A stretch of DNA of 64,000 bases from Pseudomonas hefeiensis (GCF_030687835.1 NZ_CP117449.1:1736001-1800000), one strand, 5' to 3'; positions 38,352-47,437 are shown, counted from the stretch's first letter. Notes: a model not told the origin generated them from the sequence alone. Translations and numbers: made by a program.

Positions 38352-39356
38352 TCAGACCTTAAGCACAAGCTTCCCGAAATTCTCCCCGCTGAACAATTTG
38401 GTCAGTGTCTCGGGAAATGTCTCCAGTCCTTCAACGATGTCTTCCTTGCTCTTGAGCTGCCCCTTGGCCATCCAGCCGGCCATTTCCTGTCCTGCGGCGG
38501 CGAACTGAGAGGCATAGTCCATGACCACGAAACCTTCCATGCGCGCCCGGTTGACCAGCAGCGACAGGTAGTTGGCCGGGCCTTTCACCGCTTCCTTGTT
38601 GTTGTACTGGCTGATGGCACCGCAAATCACCACGCGAGCCTTGAGGTTCAAGCGACTGAGCACCGCATCGAGGATGTCGCCGCCGACGTTGTCGAAGTAC
38701 ACATCCACGCCTTTGGGGCATTCGCGCTTGAGGCCGGCATGGACGTCTTCGTTCTTGTAGTCGATGGCGCCATCGAAGCCCAGCTCATCGATCAGGAATT
38801 TGCATTTGTCGGCCCCGCCGGCGATGCCCACCACACGGCAACCTTTGATCTTGGCGATCTGCCCGGCGATGCTGCCCACCGCACCGGCGGCGCCCGAGAG
38901 CACTACCGTCTCGCCGGCCTTGGGCGCGCCAACGTCCAGCAGGGCGAAATAGGCGGTCATGCCGGTCATGCCCAGTGCTGACAAGTAGCGCGGCAATGGC
39001 GCCAGTTTCGGATCGACCTTGTAGAAGCCTCGCGGCTCGCCAAGGAAATAATCCTGCACACCCAGCGCACCGTTGACGTAGTCACCGACCGCAAAACCCG
39101 GGTTGTTCGAGGCAACCACCTGGCCTACGCCCAAGGCGCGCATCACTTCACCGATGCCTACCGGCGGGATGTAAGACTTGCCTTCGTTCATCCAGCCGCG
39201 CATGGCCGGATCCAGGGACAGATATTCGTTCTTCACCAGAATCTGACCGGCTTCCGGTTCGCCGACCGGTACTTGCTGATAGGTGAAAGTCTCACGGGTC
39301 GCAGCGCCCACCGGGCGTTTGGCGAGCAGGAACTGGCGATTGGTCTGGGCAGTCAT
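38352..39356 (-). CDS. NADP-dependent medium-chain oxidoreductase (CurA/leukotriene reductase-like)
   Basis: A 334-aa zinc-independent MDR enzyme. YLSLDPAMRGWM near the N-terminus and VLSGAAGAVGSIAGQIAKIKG (NADP fold) are typical of 2-alkenal/curcumin/prostaglandin reductases, as is VYFDNVGGDILDAVLSRL. No zinc-ligand cysteines are in the catalytic positions. The ATG at 39356 (MTAQTNRQFLL) is favoured over a GTG at 39365. It likely reduces alpha,beta-unsaturated aldehydes or ketones. Divergent from the SDR gene. Confidence 0.87.
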   Translation of the reverse strand: MTAQTNRQFLLAKRPVGAATRETFTYQQVPVGEPEAGQILVKNEYLSLDPAMRGWMNEGKSYIPPVGIGEVMRALGVGQVVASNNPGFAVGDYVNGALGVQDYFLGEPRGFYKVDPKLAPLPRYLSALGMTGMTAYFALLDVGAPKAGETVVLSGAAGAVGSIAGQIAKIKGCRVVGIAGGADKCKFLIDELGFDGAIDYKNEDVHAGLKRECPKGVDVYFDNVGGDILDAVLSRLNLKARVVICGAISQYNNKEAVKGPANYLSLLVNRARMEGFVVMDYASQFAAAGQEMAGWMAKGQLKSKEDIVEGLETFPETLTKLFSGENFGKLVLKV

Positions 39357-39582
39357 GGCTGGCACTCAAGATGAATGAAGCCTTGTTGATAGACCTTCGA
39401 AGCGTTTGTCGCAAGGTTTGCTGATGCAGCGAATGCAGTTCGATCGAACCCAGTGATAATGACGCCGGGGCTGTTATCACTGGCGCCCATGAACGCCCAA
39501 ACGGCAATTGGATAGTGCTGCCGCATCGTCCGGACCTGTGACTAGACTGGCGTCATCTCCCGCACTCTTCGAGGATTTGACA

Positions 39583-40344
39583 ATGAGCATGACGTTTTCC
39601 GGACAGGTCGCCGTGGTCACGGGCGCAGCCGCGGGCATTGGCCGTGCGACGGCCCAGGCATTCGCGGCTGAAGGCCTGAAAGTGGTGGCGGCCGACCTGG
39701 ACGTGGCGGGTGGCGAGGGCACGGTGCAGTCGATTCGCGAGGCGGGCGGTGAAGCGGTGTTTGTGCGCTGCGACGTGACGCTGGAAAGCGACGTGCAGAA
39801 CCTGATGAACGAAGTGATCAATGCCTATGGCCGCCTTGACTACGCCTTCAATAACGCCGGGATCGAAATTGAAAAGGGTAAGCTGGCTGACGGCACCCTC
39901 GACGAGTTCGACGCCATCATGGGCGTCAATGTGAAGGGCGTCTGGCTGTGCATGAAATATCAATTGCCGTTGCTGCTGGCTCAAGGTGGTGGCGCTATCG
40001 TCAATACTGCCTCGGTGGCGGGCCTGGGGGCGGCGCCGAAGATGAGCATTTATGCGGCGTCCAAGCACGCGGTGATCGGCCTGACCAAATCGGCGGCCAT
40101 CGAATACGCCAAGAAGAAAATCCGCGTGAACGCGGTTTGCCCGGCGGTGATCGACACCGACATGTTCCGTCGTGCCTATGAAGCGGATCCGAAAAAAGCT
40201 GAGTTCGCCAACGCCATGCATCCGGTAGGACGCATCGGCAAGGTCGAGGAAATCGCCAGCGCGGTGCTGTATTTGTGCAGCGATGGCGCTGCATTCACCA
40301 CCGGTCATTCGTTGGCGGTGGACGGCGGCGTCACGGCTTTCTGA
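39583..40344 (+). CDS. SDR family oxidoreductase
   Basis: A 253-aa classical short-chain dehydrogenase. TGAAAGIGRA binds the cofactor, NNAG and the SVAGLG strand follow, the YAASK catalytic Tyr-Lys pair is at about residue 157, and the C-terminus carries GHSLAVDGG. An Asp (AADLD) after strand 2 suggests NAD(H) preference. GAGGA precedes the ATG at 39583. The substrate is unknown. It ends in a hairpin terminator. Confidence 0.9.
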   Translation: MSMTFSGQVAVVTGAAAGIGRATAQAFAAEGLKVVAADLDVAGGEGTVQSIREAGGEAVFVRCDVTLESDVQNLMNEVINAYGRLDYAFNNAGIEIEKGKLADGTLDEFDAIMGVNVKGVWLCMKYQLPLLLAQGGGAIVNTASVAGLGAAPKMSIYAASKHAVIGLTKSAAIEYAKKKIRVNAVCPAVIDTDMFRRAYEADPKKAEFANAMHPVGRIGKVEEIASAVLYLCSDGAAFTTGHSLAVDGGVTAF

Positions 40345-40371
40345 AGAGCGTTTTGTTTAGCTTGTAGGATT

Positions 40372-40397
40372 AGGCCCGCACTTGTTGTGGGCTTTTT
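40372..40397 (+). terminator. Terminator after SDR gene
   Basis: GCCCGCA-CTTGT-TGTGGGC (one G-T wobble) is followed by a T-run, 29 bases beyond the SDR stop. Confidence 0.65.
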
Positions 40398-40550
40398 CTT
40401 TGGGGTTTAAAAATCCCCCGTGTCAGCCCCTGAATGTGTTTCAAATGGTGAGAATCGGCGGTTTTGGTGATGTTGTCGTACATCGTCTGGAGGCGGCCTG
40501 TGCTTAACTGTTTCCGGAGATAAAACAGTTGCTTAGGAGCTTGGTTACTC

Positions 40551-41948
40551 ATGGAGTTGAGAATCGACCGGCAGGCCCTGGTGCCTGTCGTACAGCAAAT
40601 TGTCGATGCGCTGGCCGGCTGGATTCGACAGGATGCGGTACAACCGGGGACTCGCCTGCCATCCATCCGCCAACTGGCGCGGGAAAATCTGCTCAGCCAG
40701 TCCAGTGTCAGTGAAGCGTGTGAACGCCTGGTGGCCCAAGGGGTGTTGGCGTCGCGCCATGGTTCGGGTTTTTTCGTCGCGCCGCCCCCGTCGTCCAGCG
40801 ACGAGCCCTCTGACAAAGACTGGCTGGAAGACACGCAGATCACCCAGGACAGCGTGCCTCAGAGCTCGCAGTGGGAACTGACGCTGGGCTGTGGCGGGCT
40901 GCCTGAAAGTTGGCGTGAAAGCGATGATTTGGGCTACGCGATCCGTCAGGTCACCCGCACCGATATGGCAGGGTTGTTCAATTACAGTACGCCAATGGGG
41001 CTCCCCGCTCTGCGGGAGCAACTGTCCAGACGCCTGAAACAATTCAATATCCAAGCCGATAAAAACCTGATCCTGACCACCACGGGCGCGACCCACGGCC
41101 TGGACCTGATTGTGCGCACACTGCTTGAGCCTGGATGCTGCGTCGTGGTGGAAAGTCCGGGGTATTCAAAGCTGTTCGACCTGCTCAGGTTGCATAAAAT
41201 CGACATGATCGAACTGCCCAGGACACCGCGCGGCCCGGACATCGATGCACTCCAATGCCTGTTGGCGACGCACCGGCCCAAGGCCCTGTTCGTCAACAGC
41301 GCTTGCCACAATCCGACCGGCAGCAGCCTGGCCCCGGTCGTGGCCCAGCAACTGCTGCAACTGGCAAAAAAATACGCCATGTTGGTGGTTGAAGACGATG
41401 TCTATGCCGACTTCCAGAGCTCAACCCGAACCCGGCTGGCAGCGCTGGATACCGACGTGGTGTACGTGGGCAGCTTCTCGAAAACCCTGAGCAGCTCATT
41501 GCGAGTCGGCTTCGTAGTGGCCGGATCGTCTGTCATCACACGCCTGAGGGATGTCAAGGGCATTACCAGCATGGGCGGCTCACGGTTCTGTGAGTCAGTG
41601 CTGGCCAATCTTCTGGCCAGCGGCGCCTATCGCAAACTGGTCCAGCGTCAGCGACAGCGTTTGAATGGCGACATGGCAGCGGTGTTGCAGGTGCTGGAGG
41701 ATGCGGATTGGGAAGTCTTTGGCAAGCCGGCTGGCGGGCTGTTCATTTGGGCGCGTCCACCGTTATGCAACTACGCTACGTTGCAGCGCCTGGCCAAGCG
41801 GTTCGGTGTGGTGCTTTCCTCTCGTACAGCGTTCAGCCCTTCGGGCGCTGAGAGTGACTGGCTACGGATAAACGTGGCCCACGCCAGCGATTCGAGGGCC
41901 CTGGCATTCTTCCGGGCCGCGGCTCTGGATCGACCTCAAGTGTCCTGA
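40551..41948 (+). CDS. MocR-type regulator (GntR HTH fused to aminotransferase domain)
   Basis: A 465-aa fusion. The N-terminal GntR winged helix (PGTRLPSIRQLARENLLSQS, recognition helix to VSEACERLVAQG, about residues 30-70) is joined to a type I aminotransferase fold. ACHNPTGSSL and the PLP lysine in YVGSFSKTLSSSLRVGF (about residue 309) are present, as is the aspartate in VVEDDVYADF. MocR proteins use PLP as a sensor and control nearby amine or vitamin B6 genes. The target here is not obvious; the downstream MCP is a possible but unproven neighbour target. Confidence 0.9.
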   Translation: MELRIDRQALVPVVQQIVDALAGWIRQDAVQPGTRLPSIRQLARENLLSQSSVSEACERLVAQGVLASRHGSGFFVAPPPSSSDEPSDKDWLEDTQITQDSVPQSSQWELTLGCGGLPESWRESDDLGYAIRQVTRTDMAGLFNYSTPMGLPALREQLSRRLKQFNIQADKNLILTTTGATHGLDLIVRTLLEPGCCVVVESPGYSKLFDLLRLHKIDMIELPRTPRGPDIDALQCLLATHRPKALFVNSACHNPTGSSLAPVVAQQLLQLAKKYAMLVVEDDVYADFQSSTRTRLAALDTDVVYVGSFSKTLSSSLRVGFVVAGSSVITRLRDVKGITSMGGSRFCESVLANLLASGAYRKLVQRQRQRLNGDMAAVLQVLEDADWEVFGKPAGGLFIWARPPLCNYATLQRLAKRFGVVLSSRTAFSPSGAESDWLRINVAHASDSRALAFFRAAALDRPQVS

Positions 41949-42058
41949 AAACGACGGCGCTGTAGCTTTTTGCCATTATTCCGACGCCAGCATCTTGTGC
42001 TACAGGGCGTCTCGTTGCGAATCTGCAATCAACACACACTGGCAGAGGACTGGGCGCA

Positions 42059-44023
42059 ATGATTTCGGCCGTGCAAAGACGTTTTGCCAACCTGGGTATG
42101 GCAAAAAAACTGGGTCTGGGGTTTGTCCTGGTGCTGCTGCTTACCGCAGTGGTGGCGGCCATCGGTGTCTGGTCCCTGCAAACCATCAGCCATCGCTTCA
42201 ATGGTTTGAAGCAGATGTCGTCCCTCAACAGCGGGTTGCTCAAGGTCCGGCTGCTTGAGCAGGAGTATGCCTTGCGCTCCGACCCCAAAACGGTCGATGC
42301 CTTGCGGCTGGGGGTGGACGGATTGATTGCCCAGGCCAACGAGCTCAAGGCGCAATCGGCGGCCAACGTGCCAGTGATGAACGACGTGGAGCAAGCCCTG
42401 GCGGCTTATCGCAAGGCGTTCGACGAGTTCGTCGAGCTGAGCCAGAGCAAAGACCTGGCACTGGAAATGGCCAGTTGGTCGGTCTCCAGCGTTGCCAATA
42501 ACCTGGATGTGCTGCAAGCGGGGCTGGCGGATGATGGCGCTTATACCTTGAAAGAGTCCGAAGGCAAGGAGGGCGCCGAGTTCATCGAGCAGGCCAATCA
42601 GATCAGCGAAGTGTCACGGTTGATGTTGCAGGCCATGAACGAAGCGCGGGTACGCCTGGATCAAAGCCGCAAAGGCTCTGACGAGGGCGGGCAGGGCACT
42701 ATCGAACAGGCCGAGCAGGCCATGAAGCAGGCCGAGGTGCTCAAGACCACCGTCAAGGACTCGGGATACCAGACCGTGCTTAACGAAGTGGCCGGGCACA
42801 TCGCCGGTTTCAACGAAAAACTCGCCGAATACACCGGCCTGCTGGCCCAGGAGAAAATCGTCTACCAGCAACTGCACCAGCGTGCCTCCCAGGTAGTGGA
42901 GCGGGTTGACCAGGCTTATACCGCCGAGGACGGTGCCATGCAGGCGGAACTGAAGAAAAATTCGCTGCTGATCATCGGCTCGTCGGCCCTGGCGCTGCTG
43001 GTGGGACTGATTGCGGCCTGGGTGATCACCCGACTGATCGTAGGGCCGTTGCGTAGCGTCATCCGCGTTGCACAGCAGATTGCCTCGGGCGACTTGAGCG
43101 CAACGGTGCAGGTGACGCGCCAGGATGAGATCGGTCAACTGATGCTCGCCATGCAACAGATGGGGGCGGGCCTGAGCGGTATCGTCAGCGGTTTGCAGGC
43201 CGGTATCGAACAGTTGGCCAACTCTGCCCAATCGCTGTCGGCCGTGACCGAGCAGACCAATCTGGAGGTCAGCAGCCAGAAGGAGGAGACCGAGCAGGTC
43301 GCCACGGCCATGAACCAGATGACCGCCACCGTGCACGATGTGGCGCGTAATGCCGAGGAAGCGGCCCAGGCGGCCCAGACCGCCGACGATAAGGTTGAAA
43401 GCGGTCAGCAGGTGGTGCGCCAGAGCATGGTGCGCATTGAGCAATTGGCCGATTCGGCCACGTCAGCCAGCAGCAGTATTGAAAGCCTCAGCGCTGAGAT
43501 CCAGAACATTGGCACGGTGTTGAGCGTGATCAAGAGCGTGGCTGAACAGACCAACTTGCTGGCGCTCAATGCTGCCATCGAAGCCGCCAGGGCCGGTGAG
43601 CAGGGCAGGGGCTTTGCTGTGGTGGCCGATGAAGTGCGGGCCCTGGCCAAGCGCACGCAGCAGTCCACCGAGGAAATCGAACGACTGGTGAGCGCTTTGC
43701 GCTCGGCAGCCCAGACTTCCGTGCAGCAGATCCAGAGCAGTGGCGAGCTGGTGAAGATGGCGGTCAGTGACGCACTGCAAACCGAAAGCGCCCTGGGGAG
43801 CATTGCGGCGGCGGTGTCACTGATTCAGCAGATGAACCAGCAGATCGCGGCGGCGGCCGAGCAACAGAGTTCGGTGGCTGAAGAGATCAACCGCAGTGTC
43901 ACCAGCATCCGCGCCAGTGCCGATCAATCTTCCCTGGCGATGCAGGGCAATGCTGCGTCGAGCATTGAGCTGGCGCAGTTGGGGGTTGAACTCAAGGGAA
44001 TGGTGGGGCATTTCAGGTTGTGA
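42059..44023 (+). CDS. Methyl-accepting chemotaxis protein with large helical sensor domain
   Basis: A 654-aa chemoreceptor. It has TM1 at about 18-40 and an extended periplasmic helical region at about 41-305. Its size and helix-rich composition suggest a helical bimodular (HBM) sensor like McpS of P. putida, which binds TCA intermediates. TM2 ([20 protein letters not shown]) and HAMP follow, then a methylation and signalling domain with the invariant tip [26 protein letters not shown] precedes the ATG. The HBM assignment and ligand class are inference. Confidence 0.9.
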   Translation: MISAVQRRFANLGMAKKLGLGFVLVLLLTAVVAAIGVWSLQTISHRFNGLKQMSSLNSGLLKVRLLEQEYALRSDPKTVDALRLGVDGLIAQANELKAQSAANVPVMNDVEQALAAYRKAFDEFVELSQSKDLALEMASWSVSSVANNLDVLQAGLADDGAYTLKESEGKEGAEFIEQANQISEVSRLMLQAMNEARVRLDQSRKGSDEGGQGTIEQAEQAMKQAEVLKTTVKDSGYQTVLNEVAGHIAGFNEKLAEYTGLLAQEKIVYQQLHQRASQVVERVDQAYTAEDGAMQAELKKNSLLIIGSSALALLVGLIAAWVITRLIVGPLRSVIRVAQQIASGDLSATVQVTRQDEIGQLMLAMQQMGAGLSGIVSGLQAGIEQLANSAQSLSAVTEQTNLEVSSQKEETEQVATAMNQMTATVHDVARNAEEAAQAAQTADDKVESGQQVVRQSMVRIEQLADSATSASSSIESLSAEIQNIGTVLSVIKSVAEQTNLLALNAAIEAARAGEQGRGFAVVADEVRALAKRTQQSTEEIERLVSALRSAAQTSVQQIQSSGELVKMAVSDALQTESALGSIAAAVSLIQQMNQQIAAAAEQQSSVAEEINRSVTSIRASADQSSLAMQGNAASSIELAQLGVELKGMVGHFRL

Positions 44024-44040
44024 GCTGACGACGTAGCACT

Positions 44041-44069
44041 TGTGGCGAGGGGATAATCCCCTCGCCACA
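44041..44069. repeat. Palindromic REP-like element (TGTGGCGAGGGG type)
   Basis: TGTGGCGAGGGGAT and ATCCCCTCGCCACA (14 bases, perfect) enclose a single A, in the short gap between two convergent genes. It may also act as a shared transcription barrier. Confidence 0.88.
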
Positions 44070-44101
44070 GATGAGTCAGGCTTGAGAGCCCAACCCGAAT
44101 A

Positions 44102-44872
44102 TCAGTCGTAAACCCTCTTCTTCTTCCAGTCCGCGTCCGCTTCGACTTCCTTCAATCCTTCGGTCAACTGGTTGACTTCGCCTTCGACGGGTTGGGTGCT
44201 GGCCAGGACCATGGCGTTGGCGCGGGCCAGGAGTTTTTCCAGGTAGGCCAGTTGCTCGGCGTAGACCTGTGGTTCCTGTTGCTTGCGCAGGTACTGCACG
44301 CCACGTTCGAACGCCAGGCGGGCCTGTCCCGGTTGTTCCTGTTGCAAGGCTTGCTGGCCGAGGTTGTTGAAAAACTCGATGTGCAACAGCACCAGAATGT
44401 GCCGCACTTCGCGGATCCAGCGCTTGGCTTCGTTGGTCGGCAGGAAACCGTCCTGAGCAGCGCGGGTGACCTGACCGTGCAGGGCTTCGAGCAGAAACCG
44501 TACATCCTTGGCCTTGGCTTCAGTCTGGATCGGTGCCGGTGGATTGTTCACCGGGATTGATTCACCCTGGGCGGCCAGCGCATTCAGTTCGTCCAGGCGC
44601 GCCTTGACCGCTGTATTGGTTTTCTCCAGGTTCAGCAGGCGCTGGCAGACGTTGATCTCAAGACGCGTGATCAACAGCTTCAGAGCCGGGGTCATCAATT
44701 GTCCGGGGAAGGTCTCGGTGAGCTCGCCACAACGACGCAAGCGGTCGTTGAGTTCAACCTTGGTACGGGCCTTTTCCAGCTTGTTGTTTTCCACCACATG
44801 GTTCATGTAGCCAATGGCGATCAACAGTGCGATCCCGGCTACGACGAGCAGGGTGATCATGAGTGGTGTCAC
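44102..44872 (-). CDS. Membrane-anchored coiled-coil protein, function unknown
   Basis: A 256-aa protein with one N-terminal membrane anchor (MITLLVVAGIALLIAIGYM, about residues 5-23), then long charged helices (ENNKLEKARTKVELNDRLRRC; LNLEKTNTAVKARLDELNALA) predicted as coiled-coil or helical repeats. The GTG at 44872 is preceded by GAGGT at a good distance; an ATG at 44860 is an alternative. I do not recognise a named family. It faces the cytoplasm or periplasm as a single-pass protein near the tRNA cluster. Confidence 0.72.
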   Translation of the reverse strand: MTPLMITLLVVAGIALLIAIGYMNHVVENNKLEKARTKVELNDRLRRCGELTETFPGQLMTPALKLLITRLEINVCQRLLNLEKTNTAVKARLDELNALAAQGESIPVNNPPAPIQTEAKAKDVRFLLEALHGQVTRAAQDGFLPTNEAKRWIREVRHILVLLHIEFFNNLGQQALQQEQPGQARLAFERGVQYLRKQQEPQVYAEQLAYLEKLLARANAMVLASTQPVEGEVNQLTEGLKEVEADADWKKKRVYD

Positions 44873-45140
44873 CGGTAAGACCTCTTTATTGGGGTTCGCA
44901 TATCAAGAGTGTAGTGGCTTGGCTTTTAAGCGCATAGGCCCGCGCGATGCGATTAGACGGGCGTTGCGCTGTGTATGAAAGTGCGGCGAATGTGGGTGCA
45001 CATTGCCACTATTTGTCGGGCACGACTATAACGTCTTGGCGGACGACAGAATATAGGCGCCAGAGACCAGACAGGCAAAATGTGCGAACAGGCCTCAAAC
45101 CGGGCGAAGTCATTGATTTAAATAAATTTATATCTGGGGG
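44873..45140. other. Intergenic region upstream of tRNA cluster, no gene seen
   Basis: About 270 bases without a convincing ORF or REP element, between the coiled-coil gene and the tRNA promoter. An A+T-rich stretch (GATTTAAATAAATTTATA, about 45115-45132) lies just upstream of the tRNA -35 box and may act as an UP element. Confidence 0.5.
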
Positions 45141-45169
45141 TTGACGACCCAGCAATCCATCCATAGAAT
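45141..45169 (+). promoter_or_regulatory. Promoter of the tRNA-Glu/Gly cluster
   Basis: TTGACG (45141-45146) and TAGAAT (45164-45169) are separated by exactly 17 bases and followed by a GC-rich discriminator (GCGCGCC). This is the hallmark of a strong, stringently controlled stable-RNA promoter. An A+T-rich tract sits upstream. Confidence 0.88.
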
Positions 45170-45231
45170 GCGCGCCACTTACAGCGTAAAGCACTTAGCC
45201 AAACGCAATAAGTAGTGAATGTTGTACGTGT

Positions 45232-45307
45232 GTCCCCTTCGTCTAGTGGCCTAGGACACCGCCCTTTCACGGCGGTAACAGGGGTTCGAGTCCCCTAGGG
45301 GACGCCA
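45232..45307 (+). tRNA. tRNA-Glu (anticodon TTC), copy 1
   Basis: A 76-base cloverleaf including the encoded CCA. The acceptor arm is GTCCCCT..AGGGGAC, the anticodon arm CCGCCCTTTCACGGCGG with anticodon TTC, and the T-arm GGGGTTCGAGTCCCC. Confidence 0.97.
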
Positions 45308-45309
45308 AT

Positions 45310-45385
<76 letters not shown>

Positions 45386-45490
45386 ATTTTAAACAGCGTT
45401 GCCTTCGGGCAGGGCTGAGTGAAACCAGAATCGATATCTTCGGGTACGGATCTGGGCACTGGAACACACACCATGTGTTCCGGGCAGCGT

Positions 45491-45566
45491 GTCCCCTTCG
45501 TCTAGTGGCCTAGGACACCGCCCTTTCACGGCGGTAACAGGGGTTCGAGTCCCCTAGGGGACGCCA
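45491..45566 (+). tRNA. tRNA-Glu (anticodon TTC), copy 2
   Basis: Identical to the copy at 45232-45307. The spacer before it is 105 bases and shows no promoter, so it is probably part of the same primary transcript. Confidence 0.97.
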
Positions 45567-45569
45567 TTT

Positions 45570-45645
<76 letters not shown>

Positions 45646-45650
45646 AATTC

Positions 45651-45684
45651 AAAAAAACGCCGCTCATTGAGCGGCGTTTTTTTT
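45651..45684 (+). terminator. Terminator of the tRNA unit
   Basis: AACGCCGCTCATTGAGCGGCGTT is a near-continuous hairpin with an A-run before and eight T's after. It also fits as a terminator for the convergent AraC-type gene on the minus strand. Confidence 0.93.
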
Positions 45685-45704
45685 CGTCCGTGAAAAAGCG
45701 ATCC

Positions 45705-46574
45705 TCAACCTTCGAGACTATCCACCAGGCTCTCCAGTGCGTCTGCACTCTCGTCTTCCGGCGGCTCGGGAGCGGGAGTCATTGTCCGCCTCTGCTGCGC
45801 CAGGCGGTATTCGCTGGGTGTGCAGTTGGCGTACTGCTTGAAGGCGCGGGCGAAGTAGGAGGGATCCTTGAAACCGGCCTCATAGCCGATACTGGTAATA
45901 GGCATCTGGCTATTGTCGAGCAGTTCCTTGGCAAAGCTCATGCGTTTGTTCAGCACGTAATCGGTGAAGCCAAGCCCGTTGGCTTCCTTGAACACACGGC
46001 TGAAGCGGAACGTTGTCATGCCGCATCGCTTGGCCAGGTCCCGTTGATCGATGCTGTCGCGAAAATGCTGGTCGATGTACAGCATGATGTGGCTCAGGGC
46101 CTGGTGTTTCTGGTGTCCGGAGGTCAGACGAATGCTGTCCGGCAGGGTTGGAGCGTGGTCGATCAGCGAAGTCTTGCGCGGGCCACAGGTGTGGCGGCGT
46201 AGCTCGCATAATTGCACCAGGGCCGTCAGGTAGCGCTTCCTCTCCGTGGCCGACAGGGGCAACACCATGTATTCCCAAACGCTGGAGCGCATGGCCCATA
46301 CAGCCAGTTCCTCAGAATGCTGCACGGTGAACATGGTAATGGGAGTGGCGGGAACGGTGCGCTTGATCTCCAGTAACCGCCTCAGGCCCGGCGTATCTGG
46401 GCGATCGAAATGGATGCAGATCATGTCTGCCTGTTCCCCGCCGGGCAGCAGGGCGTTTTTTGCCTGGGTGCAGTCGCAAGTGTCCTCGAACTGGCTGACA
46501 AGTTCCGGGGTGGACCGATCGTGAGTCAGATCGAACCACAACAGCTTTGGCTTTCTGGTCAGATTCGGCGTCAT
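45705..46574 (-). CDS. AraC-family regulator with degenerate receiver domain
   Basis: A 289-aa protein. The C-terminal 100 residues form an AraC double HTH (IDQRDLAKRCGMTTFRFSRVF and MPITSIGYEAGFKDPSYFARAFKQY). The N-terminal 130 residues look like a receiver fold (KLLWFDLTHD; ICIHFDRPDTPG; ITMFTVQHSEE) but lack the paired acidic residues at strand 1 and the conserved lysine near strand 5. It is therefore probably not controlled by standard phosphorylation. It is divergent from the flp genes, so the Tad locus is its most likely target. Confidence 0.83.
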   Translation of the reverse strand: MTPNLTRKPKLLWFDLTHDRSTPELVSQFEDTCDCTQAKNALLPGGEQADMICIHFDRPDTPGLRRLLEIKRTVPATPITMFTVQHSEELAVWAMRSSVWEYMVLPLSATERKRYLTALVQLCELRRHTCGPRKTSLIDHAPTLPDSIRLTSGHQKHQALSHIMLYIDQHFRDSIDQRDLAKRCGMTTFRFSRVFKEANGLGFTDYVLNKRMSFAKELLDNSQMPITSIGYEAGFKDPSYFARAFKQYANCTPSEYRLAQQRRTMTPAPEPPEDESADALESLVDSLEG

Positions 46575-46865
46575 GTGCCTACCACTCAGCGGTACTACTG
46601 CTCTTAAGCTAGCAGTATTGCCAATGTGCCATCACTTCGCCGAATAATTTTTTATAAAAAGCTTTTTTTAAAGCGCCGCAAGCTCAAAAGCGGCAGAGCG
46701 CAAATCATTGCGAGTTGCAATAGCAATACATGTCTGGCCCCCGCGCAAAATAATCCTAGCGATGCGCAAAATCCTCCTAACGGCTATCCCCACCCCCTGA
46801 CTAGGGTTGCATCAGGCAGTTGCAAAAGTACTGCCCCTGAAAACAACCCTGATGAGGTGCGCAAA
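46575..46865 (+). promoter_or_regulatory. AraC regulator/flp divergent region with leader hairpin
   Basis: A 291-base spacer. Its first part is A+T-rich (TAATTTTTTATAAAAAGC, 46645-46662), unlike the GC-rich surroundings, and may be a regulator binding or UP region. At 46803-46850, AGGGTTG and CAACCCT enclose a nested GGCAGT/ACTGCC stem, ending 4 bases before the GAGG ribosome site of flp copy 1. No gene is seen in the region. The regulatory role is inferred from position. Confidence 0.55.
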
Positions 46866-47061
46866 ATGACTCTTCAAACAATCAAGGCTTCGGTATTGAA
46901 GTTCGCCAAAGATGAAGACGGCCTGACCATTGTGGAATACGCCGTGGCGGGTGGTTTGATCACCGTGCTGGTGGCCGCCGCCTTCGTTCTCGCTGGGCGG
47001 TGCCGTGAATACCAAAATCCGCGCGCTGTGCCAGGCCGTCAACGGCAACGTCGCCTGCTGA
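46866..47061 (+). pseudogene. flp: Flp-type pilin, copy 1, frameshifted
   Basis: Encodes a class IVb pilin beginning MTLQTIKASVLKFAKDED with the processing and assembly motif G-LTIVEYAVAGG. After VAAAFVL the frame shifts, because GTTCTCGCTGGGCGG has one base too many. With one base removed it reads LLGGAVNTKIRALCQAVNGNVAC to TGA at 47059-47061, giving 64 aa, the same length as copy 2. As written the frame runs on with unrelated residues. GAGG precedes the ATG. It may be a decayed paralogue or a sequencing artefact. Confidence 0.85.
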
Positions 47062-47156
47062 TAGCAACAACTGCGCGGGGACACGGCAATGTTTACGGAA
47101 CCGTCGCTTGCGACTCTTTTGCTGTGAGTACAACGAATAACTCAAATGGACTTGGC

Positions 47157-47171
47157 GTTGTCCCCGACAAC
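47157..47171 (+). other. Small hairpin between the two flp genes
   Basis: GTTGTC-CCC-GACAAC lies 45 bases before the second flp start. It could stabilise a processed flp mRNA or partly attenuate read-through. It is weak evidence on its own. Confidence 0.4.
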
Positions 47172-47216
47172 TAGGTTCATGGTGCTACACCCTTTCTCAA
47201 CGTTGAGGTGAAGAAA

Positions 47217-47411
47217 ATGACTCTGCACACAATAAGAACTTCGATCAGCCGGTTCGCCAAAGATGAAGACGGCCTGACCATTGTTGAATACGCCGTAGCG
47301 GGTGGTTTGATCACCGTGTTGGTGGCAGCAGCCTTCGTCCTTCTCGGCGGCGCGGTGGACACCAAGATCCGTGCGCTGTGCCAGGCCGTCAACGGCAACG
47401 TGGCCTGCTAA
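47217..47411 (+). CDS. flp: Flp-type pilin, copy 2 (intact)
   Basis: A 64-aa prepilin. The leader MTLHTIRTSISRFAKDEDG ends at the conserved glycine, followed by LTIVEYAVAGGLITVLVAAAF, which carries the Glu/Tyr pair of Flp pilins. The C-terminus DTKIRALCQAVNGNVAC has two cysteines, able to form a disulfide. GAGG precedes the ATG; a GTG nine bases earlier overlaps that site and is rejected. It is the main structural pilin, processed by TadV and assembled by TadA/B/C. Confidence 0.95.
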   Translation: MTLHTIRTSISRFAKDEDGLTIVEYAVAGGLITVLVAAAFVLLGGAVDTKIRALCQAVNGNVAC

Positions 47412-47437
47412 CGATAACTGCAACAGGGAGACGCGCC

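Noticed and set aside
47089..47127. Tiny ORF (12 codons) between the two flp genes
   Set aside because: It has no convincing ribosome site, is not conserved-looking and is too short to support.
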